A stretch of 64,000 nucleotides of DNA, taken from positions 18,498,695 through 18,562,694 of the forward strand of contig NC_065533.1 in assembly GCF_020184175.1 (NCBI RefSeq), given 5' to 3'. The translations under genes were made by a program, and so were the position numbers. Positions 11,821 to 25,600 of this stretch are shown here, piece after piece; within the stretch, counting starts at the first letter, position 1; every line of letters begins with the position of its first letter. The stretch is from Aphis gossypii (Eukaryota > Arthropoda > Insecta > Hemiptera > Aphididae). The notes under the pieces were generated by a model that was not told the origin of the DNA, searched no databases, and was given only the letters and a program-made list of their open reading frames with translations.

Positions 11821-12149
11821 TGAAATTTTTATTTATATATGAGTACTTTTATTTTTTTGACATTATTATACAATATTATTTGGTAATTTCATTTCTTATA
11901 ACACAAATTTTTTTTATTAATTTATGATTACTTTTATTTTTTTGACATTACTATCAATATCATATTATAACAATATTTTTTTGACTTTTTTTTTATTATT
12001 TATTTTTTTTAAGACAAATATACTAAAATTATACTAGAAAATACGTAATATTGTGTGTTTATATACTATATCTATATAGAAATACTCGTATAGTATATAA
12101 TATATATATGTAACCTATATACATATAACGTATATATTATGTACGTACC

Positions 12150-12262
12150 TCTCATAAACCCGGGTCGCAATTCGTACCTACCTCTTATAAACCCGGGCCG
12201 CAATTCGTACCTACCTCTCATAAACCCGGGCCGCAACTCGTACGTTATTTAGGGACTGGGTC
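12150..12262. repeat. 33 bp tandem repeats at the right end of the MULE
   Basis: Three consecutive units of ctctcataaacccgggccgc followed by aattcgtacctac are spaced 33 bases apart, with one to three differences, and a fourth degenerate unit (agggactgggtcgcaactc) abuts the right terminus. The repeated CCCGGG/GGCCGC cores match the left subterminal cluster in inverted orientation. Confidence 0.85.
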
Positions 12263-12287
12263 GCAACTCACCAACACCGTATAACAT

Positions 12288-13583
12288 AAACCTTAATTGC
12301 TGTGCTTTGAAGTTTGAAGGTTTATGCCATGTAAATATTATATACACTCAATATTATACATCCGTAATTCATACTTTCGGATCCTAAGTAGAGTAACAAA
12401 TGTATTGGTTTATAATAATATAGTGTATTCTTTTTCTTGTATCAGTCACATTTTTAAGCTATGGTAAATAATATTATTACTACACTCAACTTTGAGCATG
12501 GTTTCTGGAAGAAAATAGGATTTAGTTAGTACTTATTTTTTCATCCTTTTTGTAGAGGGGAGGGAGATAAAAAAATTATCAGCATTAAGTTTTCAAAATT
12601 ATCTAAAAAATTGTATATTAGTATATTTAATAGGTAGTTATTTATATCATCTCTTTACTTATAGTGTTATTATTTATTATATTATATTATATATTATCTA
12701 TTCGTATATACTTATAAGTTATAGGTATTTATTTTGTTGTGAGTAAATAGTTTCTATAAATGAGTTGAATTTTTAATTATTAATAATTTAACTATTATTG
12801 TTAAGTAGGCATCTACTATTAAACTCAGTCACTCAGATACTGGATTATCTACAAATGCACAATTATAATTAAATATTTATTTTAATGTTAAATGAAGAGA
12901 TTAAGTTAAATTATTTTTAAAACAATTATCAATCCATTATGAGGTTACGAATGTTATCTAAAAAGGAATTACTTCGTAATTAAATAATTCTTATTAGTTT
13001 AAGTTAGCTGTTCATAAAATCTTTAGGTACAATTATTTTTTCAACAAAGTTTTGGCATATTTTGATTAATAAGTGCCTTCTTCCATTTTACGTTAATCAT
13101 CATTCTCTACTCTCTAGAGACAAATGGTTCTATGTAAACCACAATATAAACTTAATTTTAATTAAGCTATATTATTCGTTTGTTATAAACCTCACACTTT
13201 TTGCACTGATGATGGTGTTTTTCATTATAGTCACATTTTAAACATACCCCTAGTCCTAATTATGTGTATATGACACTCCCTATGAAATTATTGAAGATCA
13301 CTATTTATGTATACTATATGCATATAGCGATACTATAAATAGTATAGTTTTTTATAGAATAAATTGATTACTAAAAGGAAATGAAATTTTAATATTAATA
13401 GCAGACGGCACGTAAAAACTGGATTTTTTGTATTCGTCATTCTTCACCCACTTCGGCGTCAGATAGTTTTACCATTGTTTTCTGTAGCTATATATGTATT
13501 ATAATTATTATTTTAAACTTTAGTGTAATTTCCATCAATCATTGAATTTAAAATAATAATTCTGAATCAGTTTATAATGTTTA
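12288..13583. other. AT-rich intergenic sequence, nothing recognised
   Basis: No open frame of note, no promoter pair and no clear repeat end could be identified. A short near-palindrome tactatatgcatatagcgatactataaatagta near 13312 is the only local structure. Confidence 0.4.
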
Positions 13584-13586
13584 TAT

Positions 13587-13724
13587 AGTGGAACCTCGAT
13601 AACTCGAATAGGTTAGAGGGCGAAAAAAAATCGAGTTATCGAAAATTCAACTTACAGAAAATATATAAAACATATATTGTAAGACTAGGGACAAGGCATT
13701 CCTCCGAGTTATCTAGGTTCCACT
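13587..13724. mobile_element. Short pogo/Tigger-like MITE
   Basis: The left end AGTGGAACCTCGATAACTCG and the reverse complement of the right end AGTGGAACCTAGATAACTCG are near-identical inverted repeats of about 20 bp, with an extra inverted segment cgagttatcg inside. Both ends lie next to TA. The AGTGGAACCTCGATAACTCGAA terminus resembles pogo/Tigger elements of the Tc1/mariner group. The element is about 138 bp and non-coding. Confidence 0.8.
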
Positions 13725-16700
13725 CTATAATGTTAATGTTCATAAAAAATTATTAATATTGACGTTTGTTGATTTCGAGATATTATACGATTCATTTATT
13801 ATGAATAAATCGATTAATTTTTTTATTTTTGTCAAAACTAATAAATCGTCAGACCAAGTTTTGAAAATAAAAAAAAACTATGTGCAAAATACACAATTTT
13901 AAAACAAAACAATAATTCACCTTTTATTTACTAATACATTTTTGTATTCCAATAATAATATAAATATTATGCATAAGGTAAAATATATATCCTATAATAT
14001 AATCGAACGACTTTAAAATGATCTGATGATGTGATAAACAATAATCAACGAATCAATTGCCTTAACTTAAAATTTAAAATGTGATACTTGAATATTTTCA
14101 GTTAATTATTAATCGTATTTTTTAAACAACTTACAAAAATATTAATAATTTAGGTCGAAGCGGCCATACTTAAGACTCCCCATATTTTGTAATAATTTCC
14201 AGTAAGGCTGTACCAACAAAATGTTATTAAAAATATCGAATAAATTCTAAAAGCCATCTCTACATAATTAATTGAAATATAAAATAATATAGGGTATATA
14301 TTTTATGCAATCTACATAATATTATACATATCATATTATAATATATTGTTTCAATATACAAGGTTGTAGGATGGCGTACCTACCTATAATATGTAATGTC
14401 GTTACGTTTATAACATATCCTACTATACATATTATTCCACAATGATATAGGTATTGTGTACTTGAATGTCAGAACTCAGAATATATTATACACATGACGA
14501 CATGGCGTGTCATGTATACAATTTATAACAAAAAATATATTCCTCAAAAAAAAAAAAATAATAATAATAAACTATCAATGGCTGAAGTTGGCTGAAGTTG
14601 TATATATATATATATATATATAGTTATTATTGTATTATAGTGACATTATGTAGTGCTGTAAGTATCTATATACTTACGTTATACAACCTTTAATGAAGCA
14701 AATAACAAGGAGTTTTTATTATGTCAAAGAATTTGCTAGGGATGTCGTATTCCCAAGATGAGGTAAATCCATGTTTTGTAAATATTGTGTACCTATTACC
14801 TAGGTACCTGTATGATGTATGAAGACATTAGATGTGCAACCACAATAATAAGTGTGTAGTACCTATATAATAATACATAAAATTATAATAATGTTAAATC
14901 ATACACGGAAGTCTCAAACCGAACAACACGACTCAAAAAAATACTTGGGTACCTATTATAAATAAATAATATTGCAAATTTACAAATCATATAATATCAT
15001 TAAATTATAATCACACATTTAGAAATTGTTATTAGTACTTACAAGATGATAATAATCGATTACAATGATTAAAGTTATTAAGCACTGAGTATAATAAAAA
15101 ATTGTAATTTATTATGGCTATAATTAGATTCTAGTTGTTAAAAATATTGAATTGACATTATACGAATATTCATCATGTGTAAACTGTATATAAATATGTT
15201 ATTTTCATGTATTTACGTATACTTATATTGGACATTTCAAAACGAAGTAATAGCAACAAAACCTCAAAATATTTATAAATAAATGATACCTAACTATTAA
15301 TCGTAGGTGCATTAAAAACTGCACCTACCTACATCATACAACCACATACTGCATATTATTATGAAACAAACTATTTTCGCATGGTTTGTGATTCCTACTA
15401 ACACAACAGCATACCTATGTGTAACAATTACTTGAAATTGTAATAACTATACGTCTATATTCGTACTTTAGAAATAATAAAAAATAAATTATGAATAATT
15501 CAACTATTGTACTTGTACACATATAATATAGACTATGGTTTATGGGATTAGAGATATATTTGGTAGTAACACACAGCAAATAACAATAAACATTGACATA
15601 AAATATATTATACTAGATGTAATTATACGCTATGATTAAACATAGGTTATAAATGTATATCAGAGATAAATCAGTTTGTTATTGTTGAAAACAATTTAGA
15701 TGAGTATCCTTTTATTTTCATACAAATAACGATTTTTTAGTTGTGTTAGGTATTAACAGAAATTTATAATAAAATCATAATATAAATTGTTTGTGTTCCT
15801 GTATTTATATATTTATATTTATATTTTTGTATTAAATTTGTAACTTATTTAGGTATTATACGTTATATTGTGTGTTTAAAAATGTAACGATTTTTACAAC
15901 TGTAACAACTTTCTGACTATAAAAATATAAAATTATAGGTACTCTTTTATGATTATTTTTAAAATCATTACAAAAAAGTTATTTTAAAAAAAAATTCAAC
16001 AACAATAACTATTTTTTTCTCAGATCCTATAGATAGTAGATATACTGAATAATTTGCAGTTCAAAAATAATTCCTAGTCGCTGCCCTTCCAGGATTCACC
16101 TAATTATGACTTTTTAAATAATTGCAATAACGAATGCTTATTAAGCACTAAACTGCAGTAACATTTGTACCTACCAATTTATTATATACAGACTACGAAG
16201 CACGTGCTATTAACTGCAGTATTCTATATCTACCATATCGTGGGCCTGTACTTATATATTGTGTTTGTATATACGGTATCGCAAAATTATACTTAATGTA
16301 TTAAAAATTCATAATACGTTAAACGTCGACTTTCGTGTTCTTTTAATCCGACAATAACATACGAATAGTCATAATAATTAATAACCATGCAGTATTGATG
16401 ATTTCATGTGAAAATTAACTCGTATCTGTAGTGTTTTGCACTAAATAGGTACGGCGGGTACCTATAAGTGAGTTGTAAATATATATATTCATCCTTTTAG
16501 TCACACACGAAGTCACCTCACATTTATAATTTATGGAATTAAAACTTCTGTGTTTTTTTACTTTTTTCTACGACCATGTGTAATCATGCATATAATCACC
16601 GTAATTAATATAACGAATCGTTATGCAATTTGAATTCGCAGAAGATAACCTTCACGCCCGACGGCTAATATAATATTTAAAATTTTTTTATGAATACAAC

Positions 16701-18525
16701 ATTATAAAATATAATAGAACTTGTTTGGGTATCCTGACATACCGTATACCAGATACCGCAGGCCGCAGCTACTATATATACAGCTAATAAGCAATAAAAT
16801 AAAGCTAATAAAATAACGTGTAAAAGCCTATATTATGCAGCCCGTCGTATACCTACCTATTCGCGTAGTCGTGTCTCGTATAGTAACGAAATCTAATAAA
16901 ATATATTTTAAAACATCAACACAGTAGGAATAAGTTATACATGCATTATATGTATATACTCGTAAGTATAATATACAAGATTAACGCGAGTTTTATGATT
17001 TGTGAAAATAAATGTATTTCAAAAATATCGTAATAAATATTTAATATATATATATATATATAGGTAATGCCAGTTTAACTGTGACAAAATCACAACTCTC
17101 ACTGTTACATAACAATTTATAGTTGTGTAAATAAATGATGATTTTAATATAATCATGAAATAAATTTTTATGTTAATGTACCAACTAGGATAAAAAAAAA
17201 AAATCATTTAAACAAATCCGGGATAACATAACAAATGTTAAACTGTTATAGTGGAATATGCCTGGCGTGGTTGGGCGTTATATAAAGCCGAACATGTATA
17301 GATACCTCATCATGAATTTAATAAAATTATACATGTTGATTGTGCGCTGTGTTGGAGCAATTATTATACCAGCAATTTATTGTATCGTCTATCGACGACA
17401 AGCATTTATTTTAAGCAAATAAAATCACTATCATAAATGGCCATTGTAATTAATTTTTAATCCACTAAACGACGTGCGTAGTGTGCAGCCGTGCAGGAAT
17501 CAGTTTTAAAGGCTAGATGCCAATACATCAACTATTCCGAGAGACCGTCACATCGCTATAGTATAGCTATAACACAACATAATTTATACCTGTACCACGT
17601 TAATAAAATATTTTAATGTAATCATAAGTCTTCAAACAATCATCGAGAATGAAATTAATGTGAATTTCATTGGCAGTAAAGAAGACCATAAACAACTATA
17701 CTCTATAATAATACACATACCAATGTATAATAAGATATATATATTAAATGTAATGTATGTTGTGTGTATACGCACGGATAATAAACATAAAGGCTAAATG
17801 GCTAATTATTTTACCACTGTAATAACAAACTACCTGCTATAGCATTACAGTATTTTATTCAATAAAAACTTGTCGATTTGTTCATTACAAAACGGAACAT
17901 ATTATGCAGCGAATGCCGTTTATCCGGTTGAAAATGACAGTAAACCATCTTTAAAACTACCGACCTAAAGTGATGAATGATGACTATATATCTGCATTCC
18001 ACATTATTATATCTATATTTGTATGAGAAAAATAAGCGATCAACGGATACGACCATCGATATACCTATTATTATTATTGGCTGTACATTTGAAGGTATAT
18101 CTACGTAGGTCGTAGGCATACGGTGTAAACTGTTTGATTTTTATAATAAATCAATTTTCAAATAATACAACGTTATCGTCATCATTGGGATTACTATATG
18201 TCTATTGTACCAGAAATAAAATTAATGCCTATACCTATCCTTAACGCCATAGATACTTTATCATAAGTCAATTGTTAGACACATTAATATAATATTATTG
18301 TTGGCAGAAATGTAGGTAGGCTAAGTTATAATGTCAGCTATAATAATGATATTATTTATTATATATTATTATAATTTATATTTTATTGTCCACGTCATGT
18401 GTGTGTTTTTTTTACACTCATATTATAATAATATAGTATTGTGGCGTGGCACATAATATTATATATTATTATGTTATATTATAACATTATTCAAACGCGA
18501 AAAGAATAAAGTTATAACAATATTA
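13725..18525. other. Long AT-rich intergenic or intronic region
   Basis: No gene is supported. Simple repeats include (TA)n at 14600-14622 and 17045-17062 and a duplicated gctgaagttg at 14581-14600. GC-richer patches occur at 16190-16380, 16640-16780 and 17460-17560, possibly regulatory. A short ATG frame with a following GTAAAT at 14722 was considered and not accepted. Confidence 0.4.
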
Positions 18526-18645
18526 TTATGTAAAAACTAACATGGCATAAAATACATTTATCAACTTGTCGGCATCGGTGATTTTGAAATGAAGGCCCAT
18601 CATCGTCAGTCCGGAAATTACACCGGACAACGCAGTGACCAGAAC
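18526..18645 (-). other. Candidate coding exon, hydrophobic, unidentified
   Basis: On the minus strand, after an acceptor-like TTAG at 18649-18646, 39 codons run open to a TAA at 18528-18526. The peptide begins VLVTALSGVISGLTMMG and continues LHFKITDADK, a hydrophobic segment then a polar stretch, unlike the usual low-complexity output of this AT-rich DNA. The codons up to about 18565 are GC-rich. It could be a last exon, or end at a GTATTT donor at 18555. No partner exon or family was recognised, and chance is quite possible. Confidence 0.25.
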
Positions 18646-19310
18646 CTAACAATTCCGACTGCCTAGTCATTCTATTCTGTTAATAATTTGTATTTTGTTT
18701 AGCGGTTTCATAGAATTAATTTTGACGGTCACATGCGACCCATATAAATATTAAATAGAAACTAAATCAGATGTTTTCGATATGAGTCGACAGGAATTTA
18801 AACAAAAACCAAGCACGGGAATTTAATATGCTAATAGAAAACTTTCATAATATAACCTATAACCTTACCTTACCAAAATTACTTAATATATTTTGTTTTG
18901 ATTCGTCATTTACTGGCTTTATATAATTATAGTAATCCCTTCGTCTTTATATAAGATAAAATTACACGAATTACGATTAGTGTCAAAACTACATAATAAT
19001 ATATTAATATTTTAACTGCACGTAAATATGTGTATATAGGAGGATATTATTACCTATAATAGGCCATAACTTAGAAATACAATAATATCAATTATCGTTT
19101 AGTTATTTTTTACACATAAATTTGTTTTGATTATATTGTGTAGTATATACTTGTATATTAAGATACGCCTAACCAACGTAATACTATTATTTATGAGTAA
19201 TTTATCTTTATTGTCGTACCTACTGAAAACGTGCAGAAGTAAGTAGTAGGTTTTAAATATAATAATATAACGTACATGTGATGTACCAGGGACTACGAAT
19301 TCCATTCTAT

Positions 19311-19560
19311 ACAGGGTGAATCACCAAGCATATTCATTCTCATTTTTTGATTTATTTTTAGAATTTTTATGTACATGTAAGAACAATAATTTATGTATCA
19401 TCGAACGTTCAAAGTAGTGCCCTCTAGATATATAAATTATATTTTTTCAAATGAAACATTTTACTATAGACTTTTGAAAAATGTTGAGGTACCTATATTT
19501 CCAAATCCAAATTTGAACAAGTAGTTTCTGAGTAAAATTAAGATTTATAATATATTAAGG
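19311..19560 (+). mobile_element. One end of a CAGGGTG-type element, right end not found
   Basis: The sequence tacagggtgaatcaccaagc has the look of the terminus of a small DNA element related to the one at 26346-26779, which ends in atcaccctgta. No matching inverted end was located in the following 700 bases, so it is truncated or its end has decayed. The right boundary given is approximate. Confidence 0.4.
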
Positions 19561-20443
19561 ATAATAACCCTAAAATTATTTCATAAAATTAGAAAATATT
19601 AGAAAATCACTAATATTTTCAAATAATCATAGCACCCATATCGGTCGTATTACACAAAAGTATATTATTACCTATTAGGCTACTATCCTTAACACGCTAA
19701 GACACATAAGCAATTTTTTCAAAAACTTAAGTAGCTTGAATTTTGATTATTAGGCATATTAACATTTTGAAAAAAGTCATATATTTATAAATAAATAGTA
19801 AAAAATGAAGATTTATGTTAGAAAACAAGACATTCCCTAAATAATATAAAAAATATAAAGTATTAATTGAAATTTTGAAAATATGGTCTTTTAGAGTATA
19901 CTAAAACCTTTCGTTAATCAGAATTCAAATAAATTCATTATTAAAGAAAAACACGAAAATGATCGTGCTATTGGTGAACCATTCAGTAGACCGACTATAT
20001 TGAATAACACACTCAAAACATCCTGGGTTTTATAATGTTCAAAAACTATAATAATAATTAATATCAATTTAGTAATGTAACTAATTATTATTACTGTTGG
20101 CATTGGCCAACAGGTATGAGACATTAATAATTAGTAATAGTGTATTATAATATATATATACATTTTATATTAGATGCCCATATATCACCGTCTGTAATAT
20201 GTATAATGTATACACTATGTAATATATAAGATCCGCCTACATCTCAAATTGTGTATACAGAATATCCCATCGTATCCCATTTATATTATATATAGGTACA
20301 TTTAAAGACACGCGTCACGCCACGCATACCATATGCATACAATCACGCTCACAAAGCCACAGAGACAAAGAAATTAAACATTCTCTGTGTCGGAGAAATA
20401 TTCGATATATTGCATATCGAGGATGTGTAATTATTCAAATCAG

Positions 20444-20520
20444 GTTATGCGCTGCAGGGGCGGACTGTACCGAATGACGTGAGGGAAAATCTGCCCATCT
20501 GGGCTGTTCGGTATAATATA
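20444..20520. mobile_element. Transposon-end remnant
   Basis: A GC-rich island starting gcaggggcggactgtaccg and ending ctgggctgttcggtata in AT-rich surroundings resembles a decayed transposon terminus; an inner inverted pair gtaccgaa / ttcggtat can be seen. Family unknown. Confidence 0.35.
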
Positions 20521-21529
20521 TACGATTTTAAAACAAAATTTTAGTACACGCACATGTTCAGTGGGTACACCTAATATTATTCACCATCAAGGCTGATCAA
20601 ATGAACAGTTTTTTTTTTTTTAACTTGGAAAATTAAAATCATATGTAAAACAGAGAATGAAGTTAAAAGTTATCCTATTTTTTTCGATTTTTAAGTTAAT
20701 GGAAATAAAATATCTTATGACTTAGTAAAAAAAATAAATTATTTAATTAAATTTAACACGATATAATTGGCAACAACAATACCATACCTTAACTTAGAAA
20801 CATTATGCGTCTACAGCATAGGTTATTTAATTACGCTGAAACTAGAGTCTCCAGAAAACTCGTCTCTCCATTTTCTCTATTAAGGACAAGCATAAGGTTG
20901 AACATATAAGAAGTTGTACAGAAATGTTGATAATAAAAAAAAAAGATAATACGGTGATAATATTGAAATAAAATTAAGAAGGGAAAAATTTAGAATTGAA
21001 AGTAGAAGAAAATGAGGAGAAATAATTAATGAACCTGCATCATAATTGATTGTATACGTTCCTGAAAACCATAAACTAAAAATTGATTTGTGTAGCTATT
21101 AGGTATGTAGCTGGATGTATAGAACTTTATTTTGTGAAAATAACTACAATCTGAAGCAAACAATAATAATTTTCACAAATATATTAGATATCTTCTTAAA
21201 GTATTATAAATAAACAATATAAAATAGCTAATAATAACTATAAATTTATTTGGGTGGGAAGAGAAATATCATATTCTGGTTCTTTCATTTTGTGTTTTTT
21301 CATGTGCTTTAGGACGGAAGTAAAATAATTATAGCTACCACTGTATACTAATTGAGTCCCAGGTACAAACGGAACATATACAAATTAAGTTCGAGGTTAG
21401 GAAACTAAATACTAATAGTACACGAATTGTGTCCCGAGGATTATTTTGAGTAAAATATAAAATCAATCTTTCAGAGAATAGAAACAGCGAAAATTATGCC
21501 ATGCATTAAAATATATGCTATTCTCACAT

Positions 21530-21645
21530 TTATGCCGCACAGTCGTGCCGCGTATCAAAAGCCGCTTCGTCTATGATGTGCCTAAATATTATACGTATAT
21601 GATCGTATAGAGACGTGACATCGTCAATACATAACACAATAACTA
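21530..21645 (+). repeat. Dispersed repeat R2, copy 1
   Basis: The stretch agccgcttcgtctatgatgtg, then cctaaatattatacgtat, gatcgtatagagacgtgac and atcgt aligns with 49107-49185 in the same order, about 80 per cent identical by eye. Such a pair 28 kb apart is a dispersed element of unknown type. Confidence 0.65.
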
Positions 21646-22494
21646 AATTTGAATAAATACAATGCTTATTGCTTATCTCATACAAATATTATAAGAGAAA
21701 TACTTTATTGTTTTTAGTTTTTATTTTTTAATTTTATAACAATAATATAATGTATTATGTTAAACATGTTATAGTTGTATAGACTATTAGACTATAGACT
21801 ACCTATTAAATAATATGAGTTGTTCTAGTATGTACTATAACTACAATAAGCTATTAAATAAAAAATAATATTGTTATTTAAAAAAAAATCACATATATAT
21901 AATTTTTCTATTAAGGTAAAAATTTTATTTAAAAAAAAAAAAAAAATAAACCAGATATGTTATACATCTGATATCAATTTTAATATGTAAATATATGTGT
22001 ATCAAATGTCGTTCAATTTATTGATTAGCTTTGGACAATAATTTTTAACTAAAAAAAACATATAATTAACGATACACTCGCATATAATCAAAATTAGTAT
22101 CAATAATATAGGTACCTAGTAATTTGACCCACAATCTTACATTTTTAGCCTCTGACCTTCTTGACCCACGATGCTTATAATCTTGTTAGCATAAAATTAT
22201 TTTTATAAAATCGGAAACCTGGTTATTCATGCCTGTTCAACTTAGCTTATGTTATACCTATAAACCTACACGTAATACCCGTATTGAAGCCGCAATTATA
22301 TGTATAATCTGATTTATTATCATAGTGTTTTGTGTTTGCATTTAACAAAATACAAACTGTTACTTCACAAACATGTTGCACAAGGTACAACAGTAGTTAT
22401 TACAATAACAATTACAATTTATTGCAATTCAGCATGTATTATAATGATATCATGTTAATTACAATAGAACAGAATCGTAATACATTATTTAATA

Positions 22495-22653
22495 CAGCGG
22501 TTCTCAACCTTTTTTCATTCATGTACCCCTTGACTTCTCTCACCACTATTTCACGGTACCCCAAATATCGATTTAGAATATAAATAAACGAAAAATAATT
22601 TTTTCGCCGTACCCCTTGAGATCATGTCACGTACCCCAGGTTGGGAACCGCTG
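22495..22653. mobile_element. hAT-type MITE with 8 bp target duplication
   Basis: The element starts CAGCGGTTCTCAACCT and ends AGGTTGGGAACCGCTG, inverted repeats of 16 bp with one mismatch. The flanks are ATTTAATA (22487-22494) and ATTTAGTA (22654-22661), an 8 bp target duplication with one difference. The CAGNGGTTCTCAACC terminus and 8 bp duplication are hallmarks of the hAT superfamily. Internal 'gtacccc' motifs are repeated on both sides. The element is 159 bp and non-coding; the 83-codon frame crossing it is not a gene. Confidence 0.88.
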
Positions 22654-22661
22654 ATTTAGTA

Positions 22662-25600
22662 GATAGTTCTATAGCCTACGGGTAGGTAGGTACCTCAAAA
22701 TTTATAACCATCGAAATGCCTATACCTCTTTCTATAGATAAATATTTTCGACCTAAATATTGTTTCTACGCCTGTACTTTTACTTATGCCTATCTAATTT
22801 TATTAATATTACATTTAATAATTAACTAATTTTTAATAATACAGTTAAATATTTAATTAATTATTATCTAATTTTTTTTTTCAAATGCAATTATTTTTAG
22901 TGTAGGTAACTACTAATTACTTATACTATCAGTTGTGACTTAGAGTTACCAACTTATTAATTAGATAGATGCATTAAAATATAAGTGCTTATTATAGTAG
23001 ATATAAAATTTATGATTTTTGAAATATTTTTATTCTCCCATATGAATATTGGGTAAGTACCTAATAGAAATAGAGAATGAAAAAAAGATTAAAAATACAC
23101 TTTTGATAAAACAGAACAGGACAACTTCACTAATTTATTTTTATATTTTACTATGTAGGTAACTACTAATTAGTAATTACTATATTATATTATTATAAAA
23201 ATGCTTATGTACCTACCTACTAAAATACAATAATAATTAATAACTTAGTTATTATATAAGTATTTTCTCACTGCAGTTTTCGTCATTCTCAATCTATAGT
23301 AAATCAGTAATCTTAAACTTTTAATAAATAATAATGCTTAGATTTGTCGAATAATGTTAAAATTTATCCTATTTTATTTTTTTATTCTCGGCTTCCAGTA
23401 GAACTATCACAAGATTTTTAAGATAACTAATGTATTAATGTATATGCCCTTTTTATTATGATAGAGATAACTTTTTGGAGTAGTTTAATAGTGATTCATA
23501 CTTTTCAGTTTTCATATAAACATATATAATAATTGAAAGAGTACGCAGATAAAACTAATATAATGGTTACCTACCTACATAATTTCAACATAAAACATTA
23601 ATTTATTTAATAACAGCGATAAAAACATCAAAATAAATTTATGGCACTAAACTGTTTTCAACACATTACACATTTATACATTTATATTTTCTCACTGAAT
23701 TACTTTATAAATTCGACGATTTTTCATTGCTTTAATATAACAAAATAACAATAACTGATATTAAAATGAAACAAGATGAGTGTCGAACATTCTATAGTTG
23801 TTATCAGTTAATTCAGTTATACACTTTTCATGAAAAATATATTTATAAAATGTTGATAGACATTTTTATTCAATTTATACACTATATTTTTATAGGATAC
23901 ACATTCGAATACATTATTATAATAAAGTATTTTAATTTTTAAACTATTTATAGATCTAAGACATTTTGATTCACTAATAACAAATAGTTAAGTATTTTGG
24001 TATTGCTGTATATCTGTCTCATATTAATTATTACTACCTACCCAGTTTTAAAAGGAGGGATTATTCATGAGTCATAAGTTATAACATAAATAATATTGTA
24101 CCTATTGGCTATTATGCGTATAATTATACTTCGGTCACTTCGGTCTATAAGTAGATTTTTTATACGAAATTGTAATCGAAATGTACCCATGTTAATAGTA
24201 GAATGTAAGTGCTTAAATTATTTTTTATTAATTTATAATATTTTTATGAATTTCATAACATCATTTCGGGTACTTTCTAATAACCATTTAAACCCGATGG
24301 GTGATGGGTACCGTATCTTATTTTGAAATAGTTACATTTAGGTTAACTGTTAACTGTTAAGCTATACTATTTTATTGTTCAAATACTTCAAATTAAAACT
24401 TTTATGTAAGGAATTTTATTTACTTAATACTTAAGTACTATTTAAATGTGTTGTATATTATATGCATAAAATAGTATAGCCAATGTATTAATATAGTGGA
24501 TATTAATTGTATAAAATTTAAAGTATTCGGTTTAATTCAGAATTAGTTTAAACCTTTGTGAATGGTAATCTATTATTGTTACTTACGGGATTACTATAAT
24601 AGTATAGGTATATAAATTATAAAATTAACCCACTGCCATTGATTCATATTAAGTACAAAAATCTCTTGTTTTTAACTAGATTACAATAAAATGTTGTTGT
24701 ATCGCAACTCGCAAGTCGTGAAAAAAATACATTTTACTGTAAGTGATAAAAGTTATATATTAACTTTAAGCGTGTTGTAAACTAAAAAAAAATGTATATT
24801 TTTATTTTACCATATTCATGTTAAAATATTGCATAAAAAATGTACAAACTAAAGAACCTCTATTTACCTATATATGACATATATTTGTTATACGTCATAC
24901 ACTATAGCAAATATACAGTTTGTTTTCATTTAAAAACTTTTATCAATTATAATTTTACTATTTTCAATTTATTTCAAATAGTGATTGATCTTATAAAAAT
25001 AAAAATGAAAGTGATAAAAAACTTTGGCTGTGGCAAACAAAATATGTAGCTGTACTAATAGATACACAACATCGAAATATGTATTAAATTATCGATTGCA
25101 CGGTTAGAACTTAGAATTTTTAGATAACTCATGTGTCAATGTTAAGCTTACATCATGTAATACATTATTTAAGATGCTGATGCAGGAACACCTATACATT
25201 TGTGACCATGGTGTATTGATTTATGCACTATGGGCGGAACAAATCGCACGTCCATAAAGTGTATAAGATAAGTATTTTACCGATCTAATTGATGCGTGTT
25301 GATGTTATCAATATTTATGCCAGTAAGGTGGTCTTCAACACACATTTTTTTTGGTCATTAAACCATTTAAGAAATAAATAATACCTACCCATCAATCATC
25401 ATTGACGTTAATACGTTATACCGCATGTATCGTATATGACTATATGAGTAACTGTCCTTCGTATCAAAATATATTAGAAGGTAAATATAATAAAAGATGA
25501 GTGATTTTTTTTAATTTGTAACGTAAACACTTACGATTTAACACTTAATTATTTCCAAGTATGACTTCGACGGATGTTTTATTCGCATAATTTAAAAATG

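Larger units (their letters stand above)
10269..12287 (+). mobile_element. MULE-type DNA transposon with near-perfect 8 bp target duplication
   Basis: The left end GGCTGTGGGTGAGTTG at 10277 and the reverse complement of the right end, CGGTGTTGGTGAGTTG at 12279, form imperfect terminal repeats. They are flanked by TATAGCAT (10269-10276) and TATAACAT (12280-12287), an 8 bp target duplication with one mismatch. Both ends carry GC-rich subterminal repeats with a GTTGCGGCC core. A MULE transposase remnant lies inside and a second small element is nested in the left half. Mutator-like elements usually make 8-10 bp duplications, which fits. The remnant transposase makes this copy non-autonomous. Confidence 0.85.

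Noticed and set aside
14722..14763. Short frame MSKNLLGMSYSQDE followed by GTAAAT
   Set aside because: It looks like a tiny exon with a donor, but there is no promoter, no partner exon and the length is within chance.
16640..16680. Possible minus-strand exon PSGVKVIFCEFKLHND before a stop
   Set aside because: Two frames look equally good after the same acceptor-like site, which argues for chance in a small GC-richer island.
17859..18119. 86-codon minus-strand open frame
   Set aside because: No domain, no codon bias and no start context; expected by chance in a 64 kb AT-rich window.
20360..20392. Small inverted pair cacagaga / tctctgtg
   Set aside because: An 8 bp stem is too short to separate from chance and has no U-run or other context.
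22332..22583. 83-codon open frame
   Set aside because: It runs from unique sequence into the left end of a hAT MITE; no motif supports a protein.
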